This document shows, one piece after another, positions 43,592-51,172 of a DNA stretch of 64,000 bases. The position numbers were made by a program, and so were the translations under genes. Below the pieces are notes generated by a model. It had not been told where the DNA came from, did not search any database, and saw nothing but the letters and a program-made list of their open reading frames with translations. Numbering within the stretch: the stretch's first letter is position 1; each line of letters begins with the position of its first letter. The DNA lies in contig NZ_JAKIHN010000003.1 in assembly GCF_021608185.1 (NCBI RefSeq), positions 1 through 64,000 on the forward strand. Direction: 5' to 3'. The stretch comes from Flavobacterium anseongense. GTDB taxonomy: Bacteria > Bacteroidota > Bacteroidia > Flavobacteriales > Flavobacteriaceae.

Positions 43592-44032
43592 ATGAAAATA
43601 AAGATTATTATACTCCTATTATTTTTTGCGAATTCATGTACACAGAATTCTAAACAGAAAGATCAATTTAAATCGTCAGATGTTCCAAAAGAATATCAAG
43701 ACTTATTGATTAAAGTTGAGACTATTAGGATAGGCATGATTAATTATATGAAAGAAGTGAATCCAGACTATACAGAAAAAGATGTAAATCAATGCGTAAC
43801 GATTTTACATAACTATATATTAGAACTCGCAAAGAGTAATTCAAAAGCCGATGGAATGGAAATTGTCAAGTCGAAAATCCAAGAGTTAAATGAACTCAAT
43901 AAAAATTGCGGTGAACAACTCATTGAAACTGGCGAAAGGGAACAAATAGCAGAAGTAATCATTTTAGCAGGCAATAAAAAAGGTTATAACTCAAAGGACG
44001 AAGATATAACTGAAGCGTGGCGAGAATGGTAA
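43592..44032 (+). CDS. Cassette 30: small helical lipoprotein
   Basis: A 146-aa lipoprotein (lipobox FANSC, near residue 16); the mature part is predicted mostly helical. No family recognised. Cassette ends GTTATGTGC and GCACATAAC. Confidence 0.65.
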   Translation: MKIKIIILLLFFANSCTQNSKQKDQFKSSDVPKEYQDLLIKVETIRIGMINYMKEVNPDYTEKDVNQCVTILHNYILELAKSNSKADGMEIVKSKIQELNELNKNCGEQLIETGEREQIAEVIILAGNKKGYNSKDEDITEAWREW

Positions 44033-44038
44033 TACTGC

Positions 44039-44164
44039 ACATAACAGCGGTTTCGCGCAATTGCTGGTTTTTATTTTTATGTGTTCACGAAAAACATTTA
44101 TCTTTAACAGAAAATAATCAGTTCGCTGGCATCGCAACTGTCGCGAAGCCGCGGAACGTTATGC
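44039..44164 (+). repeat. attC-like site 30
   Basis: R'' ACATAAC, R' GTTATGC. CGCG-armed family with sites 15, 25 and 35. Confidence 0.9.
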
Positions 44165-44173
44165 ACAATTATT

Positions 44174-44764
44174 ATGACGAAACTGCAAATTATAACACTT
44201 TTTATCTCGGTAACTTGTTTTTCTCAAGGGATAAAATATAACTTATATCTGAAAGATCAATGTTCTGGAAATGTTGAGACTTCACTTTTTTATACATTAG
44301 AAAAAGACGGAAAGAAATATAATTCCTTCGACGAAAATCCTATTACATTACCGACAGCTGGAATTTACAAACTTACAGCTACAGAAATTGGCGAGGAATA
44401 TGAAATCGTTATTAAACAAAATAGAAATTCAGACACTTTAAATTTACCATCAATCAAAACATTTGTTGAGCAAACAAACGCCTCATTTACAAAAAAGACA
44501 AGTGATTCCGAGAAACAAAAAATCCGAATGTCAATGTCAGAGCGTTATCTAGATTGTGGAATAGTTTGTAATGGTTATAAAGTTGGAAAATATTCAAATG
44601 GAAAAGTAAAGTTTGAGGGAACGTTTGAGAATGGATTTCCAATTGGAGAATTTAAAATGTTTTATCAAAACGGAAAAATTAAAGAAGTTTCCTTTTATGA
44701 AAAATACGCTTTACTCAAATCGAGAAAAGAATATGATATAAATGGGAATTTAATTGCTCAATAA
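44174..44764 (+). CDS. Cassette 31: secreted MORN/YwqK-like repeat protein
   Basis: A 196-aa exported protein (signal peptide ending VTCFSQ). After a small beta domain come repeats of the MORN/YwqK kind: KVGKYSNGKVKFEGTFENG, then GEFKMFYQNGKIKEVSFY and RKEYDINGNLIA. Such repeats occur in surface proteins and in YwqK-type proteins annotated as toxin-antitoxin components. The ATG lies 16 bp into the cassette. Confidence 0.75.
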   Translation: MTKLQIITLFISVTCFSQGIKYNLYLKDQCSGNVETSLFYTLEKDGKKYNSFDENPITLPTAGIYKLTATEIGEEYEIVIKQNRNSDTLNLPSIKTFVEQTNASFTKKTSDSEKQKIRMSMSERYLDCGIVCNGYKVGKYSNGKVKFEGTFENGFPIGEFKMFYQNGKIKEVSFYEKYALLKSRKEYDINGNLIAQ

Positions 44765-44768
44765 CTGT

Positions 44769-44898
44769 GCATAACAGCGGTTTCGCGCTATAGCTAGTTT
44801 TATTTTTCTTGGAAAATACTCAGTTCACTCCTATTTCGACTTTCTACCAAATTTTTCATTAACTTGCCGCTACAGCGCGAAGCCGCGGAACGTTAGTG
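44769..44898 (+). repeat. attC-like site 31
   Basis: R'' GCATAAC, R' GTTAGTG. Arms GCGG-T-TTCGCGCT / AGCGCGAA-G-CCGC; unique centre. Confidence 0.9.
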
Positions 44899-44932
44899 GC
44901 AACCTTCACAGAAATCGCTTAAAAAAGACATT

Positions 44933-45310
44933 ATGCATAGAGTTTTTGAATACATAATGGAAATTATTGGATGGCTTCAAATTGTTGCTTCGCCGCTTTT
45001 AATTGGTTTAGGAATTGCAGCTTTTATATATTTTCCAAATCCAACCGAAATAAGACTGATTATTGCGATTATTGTTGCTTTATTGGGCTTATTTATCGGA
45101 ATAGTTTGGGCAAACAGAATATGGAAGACTAAAGGAACGATGTGGTTTGTTTCTCAAGTTAGCGCAACACCAGACTTGGACAATTTGACTGGAAAAGAAA
45201 CTGGAAAAGAAACTGGAAAAGAAACTGGAAAAGAAACTGGAAAAGAAACTGGAAAAGAAACTGGAAAAGAAACTGGAAAAGAAACTGGAAGAGAAACTGG
45301 AAAAAAATAA
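44933..45310 (+). CDS. Cassette 32: small membrane protein with GKET repeat tail
   Basis: A 125-aa protein with two membrane segments (about residues 13-33 and 42-60) and a C-terminal tail of GKET units: eight exact, then GRET and GKK. The tail is encoded by a 12-bp tandem repeat (45188-45307). Unit number would change readily by slippage without a frameshift. The start could also be the ATG nine codons downstream. No family recognised. Confidence 0.68.
   Translation: MHRVFEYIMEIIGWLQIVASPLLIGLGIAAFIYFPNPTEIRLIIAIIVALLGLFIGIVWANRIWKTKGTMWFVSQVSATPDLDNLTGKETGKETGKETGKETGKETGKETGKETGKETGRETGKK
45188..45307 (+). repeat. 12-bp tandem repeat (ACTGGAAAAGAA), ten units
   Basis: Ten consecutive units, eight identical, one with A-to-G change and the last shortened into the stop codon region. 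The reverse complement is also open (VSFP repeats) but is only a shadow. Confidence 0.95.
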
Positions 45311-45317
45311 AGGCAGC

Positions 45318-45449
45318 CACTAACAGCCGTTTCTCGCAATTGCGAAATTTACGGTAAGTTCAAGTTCAGTTTCCGCAATAATTTTTATCTTAGCAGAAAG
45401 TACGCAGTTCCGCAATTCGCAACTGACGAGAAGCGGCGGAACGTTAGCA
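45318..45449 (+). repeat. attC-like site 32
   Basis: R'' CACTAAC, R' GTTAGCA. CTCG-armed family of site 14 with several changes that mostly keep pairing. Confidence 0.9.
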
Positions 45450-45476
45450 CCAATTTGCCGAACCGACATTCATAAG

Positions 45477-45923
45477 ATGAAAACAATTTTATCAATATTA
45501 TTTTTCTTTTCTATTTCCAATGTGAAAGCGCAAAATATAGACGCGATAAAACTATCGAAAGTAAAAGAGAGTGTTATTTGCTTTTATTGCGTAAATGAAA
45601 ATTCAAAAGTAGTAACTGAAGTTTCCAAACTAATCAAAGCCAAAAAATACGAAGAAATTCAAAAGTTGATGTTGTCAAAAAATCCAGCAGAAAAATATCT
45701 TGCAGCCGTAACTTTTGAGAAGTTGATTGCTTTGAAAAAAGTAACTGGAAATGATGCTGAAAAGAAATTAATCAAAGAAGTTTACAATTCAAAAGATACG
45801 CTTTACACTTACTCCAACGACACTTACATTCAAGCAAAACCAATTAAAGATTATATTTACTCAAAAGAAGACAACCTAATTTGGAGCCAAACAGAAAAGT
45901 GGTTGGAGAAAATTTTGAAGTAA
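45477..45923 (+). CDS. Cassette 33: secreted helical protein
   Basis: A 148-aa protein with signal peptide ending SNVKAQ (about residue 19); mostly helical mature part with CFYC in its first third. No family recognised. Cassette ends match over about 15 of 16 bp. Confidence 0.65.
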   Translation: MKTILSILFFFSISNVKAQNIDAIKLSKVKESVICFYCVNENSKVVTEVSKLIKAKKYEEIQKLMLSKNPAEKYLAAVTFEKLIALKKVTGNDAEKKLIKEVYNSKDTLYTYSNDTYIQAKPIKDYIYSKEDNLIWSQTEKWLEKILK

Positions 45924-45932
45924 GCAAACTGG

Positions 45933-46062
45933 TGCTAACAGCCGTTTGGCGAAACAGCTAGTTCTGTGCGCTTTGGAAAATCCGCTGGATTTTCCAATTT
46001 GGATTTTCTAACATAATTTTTCTTAAATTGCCGCTGCTTCGCCAAGCGGCGGAACGTTATGA
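45933..46062 (+). repeat. attC-like site 33
   Basis: R'' TGCTAAC, R' GTTATGA. GGCGAA-armed family. Confidence 0.9.
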
Positions 46063-46688
46063 GCAATATCACAAACTATATTTTGAAAAAGACAATTTTC
46101 TTAACTTTTTTAATTATTGGATTGAACAGTTTTTCACAAGAAAACATTCAATTAAAAAAACTCTTATCAGAAAGATTTCCTGTTAAAGAATCTTTTGTTG
46201 CAGACGGTATTTGGATATATTATCCGAAAGATAATGAACCAAGAAAACTCAAGAAACCAATTATTGAAAAAGGGCTGACTGGATATGAGCTTTACACTGT
46301 AGATATTGTAAATTTTCTCGACCAACATATCTTAGATTCTGATTGTTTAATTCTATTCAACAAATCTCAAAATAAGATAATTTTTGGGCCTCCGATTTGG
46401 TACAGTGGTTTAGAAAAAGAGTTCTATAAAAGTTTTATTGGTTTTAAGTTTGAAGACAAAACTGAAATAGAAGCATTTGTCAAAGAATTTCAAAGCTTAA
46501 TACTCAATGGCGCAAATGAAACAATAGACAATACAAAAATTGATGATACAAGTGCTACATTCGATATGTTCCGCGTTGTTGAAAATGGAGCTTATAGAAG
46601 AATTAAACTTGTATTTGAAAAAATGGTTTTAATAAAAATTGAAGATTTAAATCCAAATACATTAGAAGTTGATGATGTAATAGAATAA
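46059..46688 (+). CDS. Cassette 34: secreted protein, second copy of the duplicated cassette
   Basis: The 209-aa protein appears identical to that of cassette 2 (23150-23779), with the ATG again inside R'. The cassette unit is 763 bp in both places (23148-23910 and 46057-46819), including its attC. Neighbouring cassettes differ, so whole-cassette duplication, not a larger duplication, explains it. Confidence 0.78.
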   Translation: MSNITNYILKKTIFLTFLIIGLNSFSQENIQLKKLLSERFPVKESFVADGIWIYYPKDNEPRKLKKPIIEKGLTGYELYTVDIVNFLDQHILDSDCLILFNKSQNKIIFGPPIWYSGLEKEFYKSFIGFKFEDKTEIEAFVKEFQSLILNGANETIDNTKIDDTSATFDMFRVVENGAYRRIKLVFEKMVLIKIEDLNPNTLEVDDVIE

Positions 46689-46695
46689 ATACTGC

Positions 46696-46825
46696 TCATA
46701 ACAGCGGTTTCACGCAATGCCTGGTTCCGATTTTCCTCAGCCGGAAAATCGAAAAGGAAATTTACATATATTTACAACTAATCACTAAAGGCGTCGCCAC
46801 TGCGTGAAGCCGCGGAACGTTATAA
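46696..46825 (+). repeat. attC-like site 34
   Basis: R'' TCATAAC, R' GTTATAA. Same sequence as site 2 up to the R' GTTA. Confidence 0.9.
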
Positions 46826-46850
46826 GCAAGCTTTCCCAACGAGACACTAA

Positions 46851-47306
46851 ATGGAAATACTAGGACGAATTCTTGACAGAGAAATAAAATTCGAAGTGTA
46901 TGACACTTCCAAAAATTGGATTGCAGATTTTCCAAAAGGAAATTGGTGTTTAGTCATTATTGCAGAAGAAGAAAACAGAAATTATTTTGATGAGATAATC
47001 CGGAAAGCAATTGACAGAAACGTTGGCTATATTCATAGTGTTGGCAAACAGCATGATTTGATTCATGATTTAGCTGACGAAGAAATTGTAATTCGTGAAG
47101 TTGAAAATCTTTATTTGCCAAAACATGTTATTATGACAACTGGAGATGAAGATTTTGAAAATGGAATTTGGTTTGGAACTTATGTAACGCATAATGAAGA
47201 AACAGAAATTACACAAGTGGTAATTCTTGATGTTAGCAGAAACGCTCGTGAAAAAACAATCGAATTGATAAAGAAATTTGAATCAGGTTACTTGCCAGAA
47301 GATTAA
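46851..47306 (+). CDS. Cassette 35: cytoplasmic protein of unknown function
   Basis: A 151-aa acidic protein without signal or membrane segment. Alternating strands and helices (WCLVIIAEEENRNYFDEIIR; TQVVILDVSRNAREKTIELI) suggest a compact alpha/beta fold. No family recognised. Confidence 0.62.
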   Translation: MEILGRILDREIKFEVYDTSKNWIADFPKGNWCLVIIAEEENRNYFDEIIRKAIDRNVGYIHSVGKQHDLIHDLADEEIVIREVENLYLPKHVIMTTGDEDFENGIWFGTYVTHNEETEITQVVILDVSRNAREKTIELIKKFESGYLPED

Positions 47307-47316
47307 CAAAGCCTGC

Positions 47317-47442
47317 TTATAACAGCGGTTTCGCGCAATTGTTGGTTCTTGTTTTTACGTGTTCACGAAAAACGTTTATCTTTAACAGAAAATAATCCGT
47401 TCGCTGGCTTCACAACTGACGCGAAGCCGCGGAACGTTATGC
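47317..47442 (+). repeat. attC-like site 35
   Basis: R'' TTATAAC, R' GTTATGC. CGCG-armed family with sites 15, 25 and 30. Confidence 0.9.
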
Positions 47443-47788
47443 GTCAGTTTTCCCCTAACCTAGAACTACTGTTGTCGAATTGACGAAAACAGAAAACTAT
47501 CAGAAGAATATCATTAGATGTTTGAAGAATATTAACTTCCATCAGAAGATTATTAAATACCAACAGAAGAATACTGAGTATAATCAGAAGAATATCGAGT
47601 ATGATTGAAAGAATATTGAATACCAACAGAAGAATATTGAGTACAATCAGAAGAATATTGAGTATGATTGGAAGAATATTGAATACTAACACAAGAATAT
47701 TTACATCCAACAGAGAAATATATGTTGACGTCAAAAGAAACCGGCAAAGTAATGCGTGAAAAAATGTTGTGGAGAAAGAAAACCGAAC
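47443..47788 (+). pseudogene. Cassette 36: no intact gene; 21-bp tandem repeats, probable decayed ORF
   Basis: No plus-strand ORF of usable length fits this 346-bp cassette body. From about 47505 to 47705 it is built of imperfect 21-bp units like AGAAGAATATTGAGTACAATC. One frame reads as repeats of KNIEYNQ / KNIEYDW / KNIEYQQ but is broken by at least two stops (a TGA where a sister unit has TGG, and a TAA). Downstream is SKETGKVMREKM. It could be a dead gene for a heptad-repeat protein, or a non-coding cassette. The long minus-strand ORF here is a shadow of the repeats. Confidence 0.55.
47505..47705 (+). repeat. 21-bp imperfect tandem repeat
   Basis: About nine imperfect units with core AGAAGAATATTGA and a variable pyrimidine-rich remainder. 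The 21-bp period keeps one reading frame, consistent with a coding origin. Confidence 0.8.
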
Positions 47789-47911
47789 GCATAACAGCCG
47801 TTTGGCGTAATAGCTCGTTTGTCTTTCTTGGAAAATACTCTGAACTTCAGCATTTCTTATCATATTTTTCTTTAACTTGCCGCTACTACGCCAAGCGGCG
47901 GAACGTTACCA
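47789..47911 (+). repeat. attC-like site 36
   Basis: R'' GCATAAC, R' GTTACCA. GGCGTA-armed family. Confidence 0.9.
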
Positions 47912-47928
47912 GTAATTTATAAACACGT

Positions 47929-48291
47929 ATGAATTTAAACGAGACAATTGAAAAATATAAGTATTTGACAGAAGTCTGTGCTGGAACAGATTACTCAGAC
48001 AAAAGTTCCGTCAAGAAGCATAATCAATCCGTAAAAAAGATGTACGAAATAGTAAATAGTTTGCTGGAAAAGTTTGGCGGAAATGGATTAGTCGAATTTG
48101 AAAAGTTATTGTTGGTAAAAGAAAACAAAACCAATGTTTGGGCTTCAGTTCATTTACTTGAAAAACTAAATCTCGAAAAGGAAGCTGAAAAAGAAGCCCT
48201 GAAAATAATTAGAGAAATTTCAAAAGGAAATGATACAGATGCATTGGGTTTCCAATATTGGTTGAAAAATTGGGAAGCTAAAGAAAAATAA
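47929..48291 (+). CDS. Cassette 37: small helical cytoplasmic protein (possibly DUF2019-like)
   Basis: A 120-aa helical protein. The second half, with VHLLEKLNLEKEAEKEAL and DALGFQYWLKNW, resembles HEAT-like DUF2019 proteins, in which helices end in a W-L-K/R-W pattern. This is a weak call from memory. Confidence 0.6.
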   Translation: MNLNETIEKYKYLTEVCAGTDYSDKSSVKKHNQSVKKMYEIVNSLLEKFGGNGLVEFEKLLLVKENKTNVWASVHLLEKLNLEKEAEKEALKIIREISKGNDTDALGFQYWLKNWEAKEK

Positions 48292-48296
48292 ACTAC

Positions 48297-48429
48297 TGGT
48301 AACAGCCGTTTGTCGCAATGGCTGGTATCGATTTTCCAAAAATGGAAAATCGAGCGCCGGAAATTTTCATATCTTTACCACTAACCGTTTAGCTTGTCGC
48401 CACTGACGACAAGCGGCGGAACGTTGTGC
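48297..48429 (+). repeat. attC-like site 37
   Basis: R'' TGGTAAC, R' GTTGTGC. GTCG-armed family of sites 1, 41 and 42. Confidence 0.9.
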
Positions 48430-48454
48430 GCAATATTCACCACTATTGTTTAAT

Positions 48455-48880
48455 ATGAGACAAAATGAAAGCTGGTTTGAAAATTTAACAGAATCTCAAG
48501 TGAGATATCGAATCCTTTTTGTGCTTCTTGCTATTGGCATTTTCATTTTTGTATTTCAAAAAAATATCGTGAAGGAATTCAATTGGTATGAACAGAATAA
48601 GGAATGGCGAAAGAACGAATTTGAGGAAAAGTATTTTGGAATTGTTGTAAACAAAGGCAGAGATAACCGCAACAATACTTTCATAATCCTTAAAGATTCA
48701 AAAAATAAAATATTTCAAAACGAAGAAAAAATTTGGAAAAAAATATACGTTGGTGATTCGGTAGTAAAACAAGCTAAATCCAAATCACTTTATGTAATAC
48801 GTGGAAAAAAAACTATGATTATAGACTTAGATGATGCTTATAAATATCGTGATAGTTTAATAAGAGCCGGAAAGTATTAA
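48455..48880 (+). CDS. Cassette 38: single-segment membrane protein, homologue of cassette 26
   Basis: A 141-aa protein from the ATG at 48455 (a TTG three codons earlier is possible). One membrane segment (about residues 20-40), then NKEWRKNEFEE, GIVVNKGRDNRNNTFIIL, YVGDSVVKQ and a final YKYRDSLIRAG. The same ordered motifs occur in cassette 26 with many substitutions. Function unknown. Confidence 0.7.
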   Translation: MRQNESWFENLTESQVRYRILFVLLAIGIFIFVFQKNIVKEFNWYEQNKEWRKNEFEEKYFGIVVNKGRDNRNNTFIILKDSKNKIFQNEEKIWKKIYVGDSVVKQAKSKSLYVIRGKKTMIIDLDDAYKYRDSLIRAGKY

Positions 48881-48887
48881 ATACTGC

Positions 48888-49017
48888 GCACAACAGCCGT
48901 TTGGCGAAACAGCTAGTTTTGTGCGTTTTGGAAAATCCGCTGGATTTCCCAATATGGATTTTCTAACATAATTTTTCTTAAATTGCCGCTGCTTCGCCAA
49001 GCGGCGGAACGTTAGCA
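48888..49017 (+). repeat. attC-like site 38
   Basis: R'' GCACAAC, R' GTTAGCA. GGCGAA-armed family, closest to site 9. Confidence 0.9.
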
Positions 49018-49044
49018 GTAATTGTTTACCAACATCTCACAAAA

Positions 49045-49557
49045 ATGGACGTTATGAAAAAAGAATATTACGTAACAATATATTCTACAAGTAGATTTTG
49101 TATTGCTGGCGCTATACTTCTATGCTCATTTACGATTTTATTTAAAGACAACTTTCCAAAACAAGAGGGTTTCTTTTCATTTTTATTATTTATTGGAATG
49201 TTAATACCATCACTCCTATTAGCAAGACTTGTTTCAATTGCAACAGTGAAGGTTGTTTTCACCCAAGAAGCCTTTTTTCATATTTGGAAAAGGAGATTTG
49301 TGTTAAGTTGGGAAAAGGATATAGAAATTCCATGGAATATTGTCGACAAATGCCATTTCGAAAGTTTCAGAACTCTTGATAGTATAGTTGTAAGTCTTAA
49401 AAATAAAACTAAGTATAAAATTAGTAGACAGAATTTTTTTCCTGACGATGATGATTTTGGAAAATTAGCAGAAGATTTCCCGAAGTTTATAAAAGTATTA
49501 GTGGAAAATAATAGTGAAAAAGAGATAACAACTACTGCTAACAGCCGTTTGGCGTAA
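49045..49557 (+). CDS. Cassette 39: two-segment membrane protein reading into its attC
   Basis: A 170-aa protein (start at 49045 or the ATG three codons on) with two membrane segments (about residues 17-34 and 43-64) and a PH-like beta domain. The frame has no stop before the attC and ends within it with TANSRLA, as in cassette 12. The two proteins share the overall layout but little sequence. Confidence 0.65.
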   Translation: MDVMKKEYYVTIYSTSRFCIAGAILLCSFTILFKDNFPKQEGFFSFLLFIGMLIPSLLLARLVSIATVKVVFTQEAFFHIWKRRFVLSWEKDIEIPWNIVDKCHFESFRTLDSIVVSLKNKTKYKISRQNFFPDDDDFGKLAEDFPKFIKVLVENNSEKEITTTANSRLA

Positions 49558-49658
49558 TAGCTTGTTTGTCTTTCTTGGAAAATACTCTGAACTTCAGTAT
49601 TTCTTATTACATTTTTCTTTAACTTGCCGCTACTACGCCAAGCGGCGGAACGTTATAG
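49536..49658 (+). repeat. attC-like site 39
   Basis: R'' TGCTAAC, R' GTTATAG. GGCGTA-armed family; supplies the last codons and stop of cassette 39's gene. Confidence 0.9.
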
Positions 49659-49723
49659 CTAATTGCCTCTCCAAGTTTACTCAGAAATATAGCGGTTGAA
49701 AAGATGCTTTGGAATAGAAGGTT

Positions 49724-49749
49724 ACAGGTTTGAATCCAGTCGAGGTCAC
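49724..49749 (+). other. tRNA 3'-end-like fragment inside cassette 40
   Basis: TACAGGTTTGAATCCAGTCG followed by AGGTCAC reads like a T arm plus acceptor 3' strand of a tRNA (GGTTCGAATCC with C-to-T change). No matching 5' acceptor strand or D arm was found upstream, and one T-stem pair is mismatched, so it is at most a remnant, not a functional tRNA. The 350-bp stretch between attC 39 and the next gene holds nothing else I can name. Confidence 0.35.
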
Positions 49750-49908
49750 TTAATAAGCCTATTTTTAAAAGCTCAACAATTTAAGAAGATTAAAAATTAT
49801 ATTAAATAAAAATAATTAACATATATTTAGACATTTAACTTTCAATAATACATTCTATTTTTTGTTCGTATTAACAAATAATATTCAATCTTATAAAAAA
49901 CATTAATT

Positions 49909-50862
49909 ATGAAGAATTTATTTTTTTTATTAATAGTTATCTTAATCCTTAGTTGTTCCTCAAACAGCGATAACTCAAATTCTACAGAATCAATAGCACC
50001 AAGTAATTTAACTGGTAATACAATTTCCACAACACAAATAAATTTAACTTGGATAAATAATTCCAATAATAATGCTGCATTTGACATTTATAGAAAATCA
50101 CCAACTAATAGTTATACAATAGTTGGCAATGTAAGTTCCGGAATTACTACATTCAGTGATATCAGTTTAATGCCTAACACTTTATATACTTATAAAGTAT
50201 CTTTAAGTGGGGACAATTTTTTCACTAACGAAATATCAATTTCTACAAGTAATATAACTTACCTAAATGGAACTGGTGTGAATGATTTATGTGGTAATTC
50301 ATATCCAAGTATAATAATAAATAATAAAGAATGGATGAAAAAAAATTTAAGTACATGCCAATATAGAAACGGAGATATTATACCGCAAGTACAAGATCAA
50401 ACACAATGGTCAAATTTAACCACAGGAGCTTGGTGCTATTATTTAAATAATTCAGCTAACGAAACTGTTTATGGTAAATTATATAATTGGTATGCTGTAA
50501 ATGACCCAAGAGGTTTAGCGCCTCAAGGCTGGCATATTCCAAGTGATATTGAATGGCAGTCTTTGTCAAATTATTTAGGAGGTGATAATTTTGCTGGAGG
50601 CAAAATGAAAGGAGGAAATTTGTGGCGAACCCCAAATAATGGTTCCTTGAATGAAAGTGGATTTACAGCTCTTCCAGCAGGTCTTAGATTTGGTGATGGA
50701 ACCTATACAACAGATACCAACGACACAACCAATTTTTGGAGTTCAACACAAAATGATAATATATCAGCAAAATATCGTGGTTTATATTATGGTTTTACTA
50801 ATCTCTCGTTTGGAACATATGGCAAAAAATCTGGATGGTCTGTAAGATGTATTAAAGATTGA
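49909..50862 (+). CDS. Cassette 40: lipoprotein with fibronectin-type and FISUMP domains
   Basis: A 317-aa lipoprotein (lipobox LILSC, near residue 16). Residues about 28-120 look like a fibronectin type III domain (APSNLTGNTISTTQINLTW, TLYTYKVSL). The rest is a Fibrobacter succinogenes major paralogous (FISUMP) domain: NKEWMKKNLSTCQYRNGD, YGKLYNWYAVNDPRGLAPQG (20 shown), WHIPSDIEWQSLSNYLGG, NESGFTALPAGLR, FWSST, GWSVRCIKD. It starts 257 bp into the cassette, much further in than other cassette genes, and is more AT-rich. Confidence 0.8.
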   Translation: MKNLFFLLIVILILSCSSNSDNSNSTESIAPSNLTGNTISTTQINLTWINNSNNNAAFDIYRKSPTNSYTIVGNVSSGITTFSDISLMPNTLYTYKVSLSGDNFFTNEISISTSNITYLNGTGVNDLCGNSYPSIIINNKEWMKKNLSTCQYRNGDIIPQVQDQTQWSNLTTGAWCYYLNNSANETVYGKLYNWYAVNDPRGLAPQGWHIPSDIEWQSLSNYLGGDNFAGGKMKGGNLWRTPNNGSLNESGFTALPAGLRFGDGTYTTDTNDTTNFWSSTQNDNISAKYRGLYYGFTNLSFGTYGKKSGWSVRCIKD

Positions 50863-50884
50863 TCAAAAATAACTTGAAAAGTTT

Positions 50885-51000
50885 GCGTTGAAATCTTTCT
50901 CAGAAAAATAGGCTGAAAAAAAGCAAGCTGAAATGCTACGGAATTTGGAATCTGAAAAAGAAACTGGCAAAGTTTGCGTGCTCAAGTTGACGTGAGGCAA
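50885..51000 (+). pseudogene. Decayed coiled-coil ORF fragment at the end of cassette 40
   Basis: One frame after the FISUMP gene reads KSFSEK, stop, AEKKQAEMLRNLESEKETGK, then VCVLKLT and a stop. It resembles the tail of a charged coiled-coil protein and shares ETGKV with the end of cassette 36. Probably remnant of the cassette's earlier gene. Confidence 0.4.
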
Positions 51001-51004
51001 CTAG

Positions 51005-51137
51005 CTATAACAGCCGTTTCTCGCAATTGCGAATTTTGTGGTAAGTTCACGTTTACGTTTCGCAAGAATTTTTATCTTTAACAGAAAATAATTCGTTCCG
51101 AACTTCGCAACTGACGAGAAGCGGCGGCACGTTGTAC
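51005..51137 (+). repeat. attC-like site 40
   Basis: R'' CTATAAC, R' GTTGTAC. CTCG-armed family of site 14; spacer GGCAC. The cassette's two ends match over about 17 of 18 bp in spite of its composite content. Confidence 0.9.
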
Positions 51138-51172
51138 GCAAGCTTTTAGAACTTTATCTTTAAAAACGCAAT

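Noticed and set aside
45154..45339. Minus-strand ORF with VSFP repeats
   Set aside because: It is the complement of the GKET-coding repeat.
47444..47863. Minus-strand 139-codon ORF rich in Ile, Leu and Val
   Set aside because: It is a by-product of the 21-bp repeats and runs through an attC; no start region or conserved pattern supports it.
49724..49749. Functional tRNA gene
   Set aside because: Only a T-arm and acceptor-like 3' part is present; no D arm, anticodon arm or 5' acceptor strand could be found.
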